Below are positions 1 to 4,739 of a stretch of 7,964 nucleotides of DNA, in pieces. The stretch covers positions 1 to 7,964 of the forward strand of contig JAFOCH010000043.1 of assembly GCA_017381395.1 (NCBI GenBank), given 5' to 3'. The stretch is from Clostridia bacterium (lineage in GTDB: Bacteria; Bacillota; Clostridia; Oscillospirales; Acutalibacteraceae). A model generated the notes under the pieces. It was not told where the DNA came from. It searched no databases and saw only the letters and a program-made list of their open reading frames with translations. The position numbers and the translations under genes were made by a program. Numbering within the stretch: position 1 is the first letter of the stretch; each line of letters starts with the position of its first letter.

Positions 1-1347
1 CACGAAAAGTTTGACGAGCGCTTTGAAGGTAAGGAAGCAAAACTCGACGAAATCATGTATCTCGTTCAGAAGCACGTTGTTCGTGCATGGTTAAAGGACG
101 AGAAAAAGCGTGTTGACGGACGTGGAATTGACGAAATTCGTCCTCTTAATGCTCAGGTTGATCTTTTACCCCGTGTTCATGGTTCAGGTCTCTTTACCCG
201 TGGTCAGACACAGGTTCTTTCAATTGCTACTCTCGCACCGATGGCCGACGCACAGAAGCTTGACGGTATCGACGAGCAAGTAGAAAAGAGATATATCCAT
301 CACTACAATTTCCCGTCATACTCTGTTGGCGAAACAAAGCCGTCGAGAGGCCCCGGCCGTCGCGAAATCGGTCACGGCGCATTGGCTGAAAAGTCACTTT
401 TACCGGTAATTCCGTCTGTTGAAGAATTCCCGTATGCAATTCGTGTTGTATCCGAAGTTCTTTCGTCAAACGGCTCAACCTCACAGGGTTCTGTTTGTGG
501 CTCTACACTTGCTCTTATGGCAGCAGGTGTTCCGATTAAGGCACCCGTTGCAGGTATTTCTTGCGGTCTTATCACAGGCGACAACGGCGACTTTATGACA
601 ATGGTTGACATTCAGGGACTCGAAGATTTCTATGGCGATATGGACTTTAAGGTTGCAGGTACACATCAGGGTATCACATCAATCCAGATGGACCTTAAGG
701 TACACGGACTTACTCCCGAAATCATTAAGGAAGCTCTTGAAAAGACTCACAAGGCACGTCTTTACATCCTTGATGAAATCATGCTCAAGTGTATTCCCGA
801 GCCCCGTGCTGAGCTTTCACCCTACGCACCTAAGATGATTACAACTCAGATCAGCCCTGACAAGATCGGTGACGTTATCGGTAAGCAGGGTAAGGTTATT
901 CAGAAGCTCCAGGAGCAGTTTGACTGCACCATCAATATCGAAGAGGACGGAAGAGTATATATTTCAACACTCGACCTTGCAAAAGCTGAGGCGGCAAAAG
1001 AAGTTATCGGCATGATTGCAAACGGTCCCGAGGTTGGTGCCTTCTATCGTGGTATCGTAACTCGTATCATGGACTTTGGCGCATTCGTTGAAATCGCTCC
1101 CGGCATCGAAGGACTCGTTCACATCTCGAAGCTTGACGTTAAGCGTACCGAAAAGGTTGAGGACGTTGTTACTGTCGGCGATCAGATTAAGGTAAAGGTT
1201 ACCGAAATTGACGACCGCGACAGAGTAAACCTTTCACGTCGCGATGCTCTTATCGAACTTGACGGAATGGTTCCCGAAAATGATATTTCAGAGGATCGTC
1301 CTCAGAGAAAGCCCGGCGGAAAACGCCCCTTTAAAAAGCACGACTAA
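1..1347 (+). CDS. pnp: Polyribonucleotide nucleotidyltransferase (PNPase), 3' part, 5' end outside window
   Basis: PNPase degrades RNA 3' to 5' by phosphorolysis in the cytoplasm and acts as a trimer. The reading frame is open from base 1, so the gene begins upstream; the ATG at 55 is internal. The visible 448 residues cover the end of the linker domain, the second RNase PH core (about 35-265), a KH domain (about 277-340, GKQG loop at 294-297) and an S1 domain (about 347-420), followed by a short basic tail. In the core I see FTRGQTQ (65-71), the loop NGSTSQGS (157-164) where the phosphate-binding serines lie, and D209 and D215, spaced like the catalytic/metal pair D486/D492 of E. coli PNPase. 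Nothing looks broken. Codon use (many cgt, ctt, ggt) is that of a highly expressed gene and differs from the AT-rich genes downstream. It converges on the UPF0340 gene across a shared terminator. Confidence 0.98.
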   Translation, partial: HEKFDERFEGKEAKLDEIMYLVQKHVVRAWLKDEKKRVDGRGIDEIRPLNAQVDLLPRVHGSGLFTRGQTQVLSIATLAPMADAQKLDGIDEQVEKRYIHHYNFPSYSVGETKPSRGPGRREIGHGALAEKSLLPVIPSVEEFPYAIRVVSEVLSSNGSTSQGSVCGSTLALMAAGVPIKAPVAGISCGLITGDNGDFMTMVDIQGLEDFYGDMDFKVAGTHQGITSIQMDLKVHGLTPEIIKEALEKTHKARLYILDEIMLKCIPEPRAELSPYAPKMITTQISPDKIGDVIGKQGKVIQKLQEQFDCTINIEEDGRVYISTLDLAKAEAAKEVIGMIANGPEVGAFYRGIVTRIMDFGAFVEIAPGIEGLVHISKLDVKRTEKVEDVVTVGDQIKVKVTEIDDRDRVNLSRRDALIELDGMVPENDISEDRPQRKPGGKRPFKKHD

Positions 1348-1355
1348 TTTAGCAT

Positions 1356-1393
1356 AAAAAAGAACTCGTACGAAATGTACGAGTTCTTTTTTT
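1356..1393. terminator. Bidirectional Rho-independent terminator between pnp and the UPF0340 gene
   Basis: An 11-bp perfect stem (1361-1371 with 1377-1387, arms AGAACTCGTAC and GTACGAGTTCT) closes a five-base loop, GAAAT. Runs of A (1356-1360) on the left and T (1388-1393) on the right extend the stem and supply a U tract on either strand. It starts 8 bases after the pnp stop and ends 10 bases from the stop of the convergent gene, so it can end both transcripts. Confidence 0.93.
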
Positions 1394-1403
1394 ATATCAT
1401 TAT

Positions 1404-1949
1404 TTAACCAAGGTTTTCGTCGTAATTTGCTCGTATTCCGCCAATAAATTTCGGTCGTGTTCTGGCGGCGAGTAGGGGAGCTTGACCGATTGATTTAACT
1501 GATAATCTTACCGGCACAGCAACGTGTTTAAGGTGCATTCCAATAAGAGTTCCGCCGATATCTAGCCCTGCATCGGCCTTTATCATTTCGACGGATACGG
1601 GGTCATTAAACAAATTATACGCCGTAGTTGCAAATGAACCGCCTGCCTTTATCATCGGCACAACGTTAACAATGTCTTGGTTGATTACGGCCTCGCGCTC
1701 AATAATAATCGCACGATTCAAATGCTCACAACACTGAGCAGCGAGATAAATTCCTTTTTCATTCAGTGCGTCATAAATTCCGTTAAACACGGCTTTTGCG
1801 ACGTCAATATTTGAAAATGTGCCGATTTTTTGCCCAGCAATTTCACTCGATGAGCAGCCAACGACCAGAATATTTCCGCTTTTTAATTTTGCGGTTTCGA
1901 TAATTTCTTTTGCCGCAGTATTAGCTTGATTATATAATTCATTTAACAA
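1404..1949 (-). CDS. UPF0340 / TIGR01440 family protein (YwlG-like), function unknown
   Basis: The product is a soluble protein of 181 residues, with no signal peptide or membrane segment, that I recognise as the UPF0340 (B. subtilis YwlG) family. Family-like motifs are GCSSSEIAGQKIG near the N-terminus and CCEHLNRA in the middle. No biochemical role is established. Start choice: the longest frame begins at a GTG (1958-1956), but that GTG lies inside AAGGTGAT (1961-1954), a strong match to the anti-Shine-Dalgarno sequence. The in-frame TTG at 1949-1947 sits 8 nt after AAGG and is the better start; the GTG version has 184 residues and no ribosome binding site. It lies 15 bp after folT with no terminator between, so it should share the folT transcript and its THF riboswitch. 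From memory, ywlG adjoins glyA (serine hydroxymethyltransferase, THF-dependent) in Bacillus, which agrees with a folate or one-carbon link. That link is inference. Confidence 0.9.
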   Translation of the reverse strand: MLNELYNQANTAAKEIIETAKLKSGNILVVGCSSSEIAGQKIGTFSNIDVAKAVFNGIYDALNEKGIYLAAQCCEHLNRAIIIEREAVINQDIVNVVPMIKAGGSFATTAYNLFNDPVSVEMIKADAGLDIGGTLIGMHLKHVAVPVRLSVKSIGQAPLLAARTRPKFIGGIRANYDENLG

Positions 1950-1964
1950 AATTATCACCTTGTT

Positions 1965-2498
1965 TTACAAGTATTTTTTTCCAAAAGCGAGGTCAAAAAC
2001 ATATAAATATCTAAACAAAATAATTTCGGCAACTAGGGTAAATGCAAATTGCGGGATTCGTGATGTCATTACCGCAATATAATTTCCACCGTACAATGTG
2101 CAAATAAAAAGCGTGTTGAGTAATAATGTACAAATTGTACCGCTTAATAAGGCCGAAAGGAACACGTTAATAAACCTTCTGTTCTTATACAAAAATAATC
2201 CTAGAATCAGTCCGTTTATTGCCGCAGCTGCGGTAAAAGGGAAGTAGTACGGGCCAAAAGGAAATAATATCGCACCGATAAAATCGGACATAGCTGCTGT
2301 AATAATAGCGCCTGTAACTCCGTAACGGTAGGCAATAATCGCAGTAGGTAAAAAGCCAATACCAATCTTAATATTCCACTGATTGATGGATAAAAATCGG
2401 TCAAAAACAATTTCCAATGCGATAAACAGTGCGATTATTATAAAATCGAACAACTTGTAGTTTACAACAGAAAATCTTGATTTTAAAAATGTTTTCAA
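1965..2498 (-). CDS. folT: ECF transporter S component, folate-specific (FolT family)
   Basis: This is the membrane substrate-binding subunit of an energy-coupling-factor vitamin importer; it would use the shared EcfA/A'/T module encoded elsewhere. It has 177 residues and about six hydrophobic helices. Helix 1 carries A23-L-F-I-A27, the AxxxA motif through which S components contact EcfT. The segments GFLPTAIIAYRYG and FPFGPYYFPFTAAAAINGL resemble FolT-type S components. Folate specificity rests on that resemblance and, independently, on the THF riboswitch directly upstream. The start is a TTG (2498-2496) with a full AAGGAGG ribosome binding site (2515-2509), 10 nt upstream; no in-frame ATG is nearby. 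The gene is first in a probable two-gene unit with the UPF0340 gene. Translation is predicted to fall when THF is plentiful, because the ribosome binding site lies in a hairpin tied to the riboswitch. Confidence 0.93.
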   Translation of the reverse strand: MKTFLKSRFSVVNYKLFDFIIIALFIALEIVFDRFLSINQWNIKIGIGFLPTAIIAYRYGVTGAIITAAMSDFIGAILFPFGPYYFPFTAAAAINGLILGLFLYKNRRFINVFLSALLSGTICTLLLNTLFICTLYGGNYIAVMTSRIPQFAFTLVAEIILFRYLYVFDLAFGKKYL

Positions 2499-2500
2499 AA

Positions 2501-2556
2501 TAAATAAACCTCCTTATAATAACATCCTGAAAGCTGCAATTATAAGAAGTTTATTT
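2501..2556 (-). promoter_or_regulatory. Shine-Dalgarno-sequestering hairpin, expression platform of the THF riboswitch
   Basis: On the minus strand, 2556-2539 pairs with 2520-2502 over 18 bp, with a single bulged G (2512) and one G-U pair. This encloses all of the folT AAGGAGG (2515-2509). The 18-nt loop (2538-2521) contains CAGC (2536-2533) and GGATG (2527-2523), which are complementary to GCTG (2574-2571) and CATCC (2580-2576) in the 3' strand of the aptamer. There is no U tract, so control is most likely at translation, not termination. Confidence 0.75.
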
Positions 2557-2569
2557 CCTTATGATTTAC

Positions 2570-2664
2570 ACAGCGGGATGCGGTTTGCTCATCGCAAGAA
2601 ATCTTTTCGTTCATGTGACAACTCCCCGTTCACACGACACTTAACGCTTGCAAACCTACTCTGT
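2570..2664 (-). ncRNA. Tetrahydrofolate (THF) riboswitch aptamer
   Basis: The transcript between the folT promoter and folT matches the THF aptamer as I know it from Clostridia such as Eubacterium siraeum. Shared elements in order are GAGTAG at the 5' side, GCGTTAAGTGT, a GTGTGAACGGG segment, TCACA, AACGAA and the 3' GCATCCCGCTGT. Helices visible here are P1 (ACAG 2664-2661 with CTGT 2573-2570) and a perfect 7-bp P2 (GGTTTGC 2656-2650 with GCAAACC 2588-2582). THF riboswitches sense reduced folates and repress folate transport or synthesis genes, which agrees with the folT gene downstream. Confidence 0.93.
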
Positions 2665-2678
2665 TGAATTTTTTAAAC

Positions 2679-2707
2679 ATTATAATACTCAAAAACCGGT
2701 ATGTCAA
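2679..2707 (-). promoter_or_regulatory. Sigma-A promoter of the folT/UPF0340 unit
   Basis: A consensus -35 box TTGACA (2707-2702) and a consensus -10 box TATAAT (2684-2679) are separated by exactly 17 bp. The expected transcript start, near 2672, is a few bases before the THF aptamer. The -35 box contains the stop codon TGA (2706-2704) of the preceding DUF554 gene. Confidence 0.92.
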
Positions 2708-3402
2708 CCCATAATCATTTGTAATAATGAATACACAAATGGGGAAATAACAATCGCTGGTAAATAATCGGCTACCTTAATCTTAGTTACACTGATTATA
2801 TTAAGCCCAAGTGCCAAAATCAGTAATCCGCCTGTACTTGTAATCGACGTGATAATTGCAGGGTCGGTGAGCGCTCCTGAAAGTAATTGGGATAAAAGGA
2901 CCAAACCACCTTGAAAAACAAGCACAAATAACGCGGCAAATATAACTCCGATTCCCAAGCTTACCGAAAGCATTGCTGACGAAATCAGGTCAAGCAATGA
3001 TTTGGTATAAAGAATTTCGTTATTGTTATTTAAACCTGCTTCAATCGAGCCGGTGATGGTCATTGCGCCAATGCAAAAAACAAGACAAGCGGCAACAAAT
3101 CCTTCCGCTACTGTGGAATTTTTACACGATTTTTTAAATTTGCTCGATATGAATGAACCGATTTTATTTATTCCGTCATCAATTCTTAGTAAAGTACCGA
3201 TTGCTACACCTAAAACGATTGATATAATCATCGTAAGCGGATCTTTACATTCGATAACACTTGATATGCCGATATATACTGTGCATAGTCCAATACCGGT
3301 CATAACAGCATTTGATATTCTTTCGGGTATGCCTTTTTTAAATAAAAGGCCGACTAAACTACCCAGAATTACTGTAATTACATTAACTATAACACCTAAC
3401 AT
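2704..3402 (-). CDS. DUF554 domain-containing integral membrane protein (YdfK/YqgA-like)
   Basis: This 232-residue, strongly hydrophobic protein is recognisable as the DUF554 family (B. subtilis YdfK, E. coli YqgA). The N-terminus MLGVIVNVITVILGSLVGLL is typical: a glycine-rich first helix with an Asn, followed by basic residues KKGIPER. A second landmark is CIGAMTITGSIEAG in the middle of the chain. Roughly seven membrane helices can be drawn. Length is normal for the family and the molecular function is not known. The ATG at 3402-3400 has an upstream GAAGGGCG as ribosome binding site. It follows the LuxR-type gene by 66 bp on the same strand, without a clear promoter or terminator between, so the two are probably co-transcribed. 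No terminator lies between it and folT, so read-through into the riboswitch leader is possible. Confidence 0.92.
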   Translation of the reverse strand: MLGVIVNVITVILGSLVGLLFKKGIPERISNAVMTGIGLCTVYIGISSVIECKDPLTMIISIVLGVAIGTLLRIDDGINKIGSFISSKFKKSCKNSTVAEGFVAACLVFCIGAMTITGSIEAGLNNNNEILYTKSLLDLISSAMLSVSLGIGVIFAALFVLVFQGGLVLLSQLLSGALTDPAIITSITSTGGLLILALGLNIISVTKIKVADYLPAIVISPFVYSLLQMIMG

Positions 3403-3420
3403 ATTCGCCCTTCTTTTATC

Positions 3421-3441
3421 GTTATTATTAAATACAATAAC
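3421..3441. repeat. Short inverted repeat in the luxR-like/DUF554 gap
   Basis: GTTATT (3421-3426) and AATAAC (3436-3441) form a 6-bp inverted repeat with a 9-bp AT-rich spacer in the 66-bp gap between the HTH gene and DUF554. It is too AT-rich and lacks a U tract for a terminator. It could be a protein site or chance in AT-rich DNA. Confidence 0.3.
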
Positions 3442-3468
3442 ACATTTAAAAAAGGATTTCTACATTTT

Positions 3469-3765
3469 TTAGTAATTATAGGCATTAACTAACCTAATTA
3501 GCTCAACTCTGCTATTTACGCCAAGTATTTTGTATGCGTTATAAATAATTCTCTTTACCGTGCCTACCGATATAAGTAGTTCATTAGCAATAACTTTGTT
3601 AGAAACGCCGCTAAGCACCATTTCGATAATTTGACGTTGACGCTTTGTTAAATCGTCCAGAGGGTTTATTACAGCCGATGCTGTAGCAATTAACTCGAAA
3701 TTAATTTCTGCGCCATCGGGAATAATCATTATAATACCGTTTTTACACTTATAAATTTTTTTCAT
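3469..3765 (-). CDS. Small stand-alone LuxR/GerE-type HTH transcriptional regulator
   Basis: The product has 98 residues. Positions 39-93 form a LuxR-family C-terminal helix-turn-helix: LTKRQRQIIEMVLSGVSNK, then IANELLISVGTVKR as the recognition region, then the dimerisation-type helix ending ILGVNSRVELIRLV. The first 38 residues are too short for a receiver, PAS or autoinducer-binding domain and show no motif I recognise, so the signal input, if any, is unknown. The ATG at 3765-3763 has only a weak GAAGCG ribosome binding site. Transcription should start from the strong promoter at 3798-3826, where a palindrome covers the -10 box, suggesting autoregulation. Its likely co-transcribed partner is the DUF554 membrane protein. 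The target genes cannot be read from the sequence. Confidence 0.85.
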   Translation of the reverse strand: MKKIYKCKNGIIMIIPDGAEINFELIATASAVINPLDDLTKRQRQIIEMVLSGVSNKVIANELLISVGTVKRIIYNAYKILGVNSRVELIRLVNAYNY

Positions 3766-3789
3766 GTTATCGCTTCATTTCAGGTGGGT

Positions 3790-3810
3790 TTTGTGAGATT
3801 ATATCACAAA
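3790..3810. promoter_or_regulatory. Palindromic operator candidate over the luxR-like promoter
   Basis: TTTGTGA (3790-3796) and TCACAAA (3804-3810) form a perfect 7-bp dyad with a 7-bp spacer centred on 3800, directly over the -10 box of the minus-strand promoter. A dimer bound here would block RNA polymerase. The small LuxR-type protein transcribed from this promoter is the obvious candidate ligand, but no binding is demonstrated. Confidence 0.5.
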
Positions 3811-3826
3811 TGTAACCGTTTGTCAC
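3798..3826 (-). promoter_or_regulatory. Promoter of the luxR-like/DUF554 unit
   Basis: The -35 box GTGACA (3826-3821, five of six consensus bases) and -10 box TATAAT (3803-3798) are 17 bp apart. The -10 box is extended by TGTGA directly upstream, the Gram-positive TRTGn element. The expected start lies near 3791, giving a leader of about 25 nt before the ATG at 3765. Confidence 0.85.
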
Positions 3827-3910
3827 GCTTTTTTTTGATATTTTCAGTATTTTTATTTTAAATTTTAAGAAAAAACACAATATATACTAAAATTTTATCA
3901 TTTTTTGCTT

Positions 3911-3937
3911 TTGTTTTCACAAAATGTGTGATATAAT
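3911..3937 (+). promoter_or_regulatory. Promoter of the rlmB operon (extended -10 type)
   Basis: A perfect TATAAT (3932-3937) is preceded by TGTGA, an extended TRTGn -10 element. The -35 region is poor: TTGTTT (3911-3916) at a short 15-bp spacing is the best I can find. The A/T-rich tract upstream (about 3827-3910) could act as an UP-like element. The inverted repeat TCACA (3917-3921) / TGTGA (3927-3931) lies in the spacer. The transcript would start near 3944 and give a short leader before the ATG at 3969. Confidence 0.75.
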
Positions 3938-3968
3938 CAATTTGTAAAACTATATAAGTTGGTGAATT

Positions 3969-4721
3969 ATGTCTAGAATTTGTAAATCTGAGGAAGATAA
4001 TATCTTAATTGGTCGCAACTCGGTGCTTGAATTGCTCAATTCAAACAGAGAAATTGACCGAATTTTAATAGAAAAAGGCAATAAAAGCGGTAGCATAAAC
4101 CCAATTATTGCAAAAGCATCCGATAAAAAAGTACCTATCAAGTACGTAGCATCCGAAAAAATCAATAGTATTTGTTCGGGAGCGAATCATCAGGGCGTGG
4201 TTGCTTATGCCGCTATGCATGAATATTGCAATGTTGCAGATCTTTTGAACTATGCTAACGAAAAGGGCGAGGATCCGTTTATAATTATCTGTGACGGTAT
4301 TGAGGACCCGTATAATTTAGGAGCAATTATAAGAACCGCCGAATGCTGCGGTGTGCACGGAATTATCATTCCAAAGAGAAGAAGTGTTGGCTTAAACTAT
4401 GCTGTTGGTAAATCCGCCTGTGGTGCGCTTGAATATATGAAGGTAGCGCGCGTAGCTAATATTACTGCTGCCATCAAGGAATTGAAGGAATCAGGTGTAT
4501 GGGTTTATGGTGCTGATATGGACGGCGAGCCGTACGATAAGGTCGATTTTAGCGGCCCAGTCGCTCTTGTAATTGGCAGTGAGGGAAAAGGGATTAGCAG
4601 AATTGTTAATGAAAACTGTGACGTAATTTTATCTCTGCCGATGAAGGGACACATAACCTCGCTCAATGCATCCGTTGCGGCTGGAATATTCATGTACGAA
4701 ATTGCAAAATATAAAAATTGA
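3969..4721 (+). CDS. rlmB: TrmH-family 23S rRNA (guanosine-2'-O-)-methyltransferase RlmB
   Basis: A SAM-dependent SPOUT (trefoil-knot) methyltransferase, expected to methylate the 2'-OH of a conserved guanosine of 23S rRNA (Gm2251 in E. coli numbering). The 250 residues are of normal family length. Residues about 10-85 form the L30e-like substrate-binding domain, opening with the typical IGRNSVLELL. The knot domain shows all three SPOUT motifs: DPYNLGAIIRTAE (113-125, with N116 and R122), VIGSEGKGI (201-209), and LPMKGHITSLNASVAAG (223-239). The ATG at 3969 is preceded by GGTGA (3961-3965), part of the AGGAGGTGA consensus. Exact target specificity (RlmB versus a related TrmH paralogue) cannot be settled from sequence alone. 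It is the first gene after the divergent promoter and is followed 18 bp later by the 991-codon gene, with no terminator, so they form a probable operon. Confidence 0.93.
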   Translation: MSRICKSEEDNILIGRNSVLELLNSNREIDRILIEKGNKSGSINPIIAKASDKKVPIKYVASEKINSICSGANHQGVVAYAAMHEYCNVADLLNYANEKGEDPFIIICDGIEDPYNLGAIIRTAECCGVHGIIIPKRRSVGLNYAVGKSACGALEYMKVARVANITAAIKELKESGVWVYGADMDGEPYDKVDFSGPVALVIGSEGKGISRIVNENCDVILSLPMKGHITSLNASVAAGIFMYEIAKYKN

Positions 4722-4739
4722 TTTTCAGGAGAAATTGAT

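Noticed and set aside
55..57. ATG at 55 as the start of the PNPase gene
   Set aside because: The same frame is open to base 1 with PNPase-like sequence before it, and the first RNase PH core must lie upstream of the window.
3023..3472. Plus-strand open frame of 149 codons opposite DUF554 and its upstream gap
   Set aside because: It is antisense to a clear DUF554 gene, has no ribosome binding site or recognisable domain, and its hydrophobic stretches mirror the membrane-helix codons of the other strand.
3792..3808. CRP-like site TGTGA...TCACA
   Set aside because: The spacer is seven bases, not the six of CRP sites, and I see no reason to expect a CRP regulon here; a local operator for the HTH protein is simpler.
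3827..3910. Possible intrinsic terminator or small RNA in the T/A-rich divergent intergenic tract
   Set aside because: T runs are present but no GC-containing stem precedes them on either strand; it reads as an AT-rich spacer or UP-like sequence.
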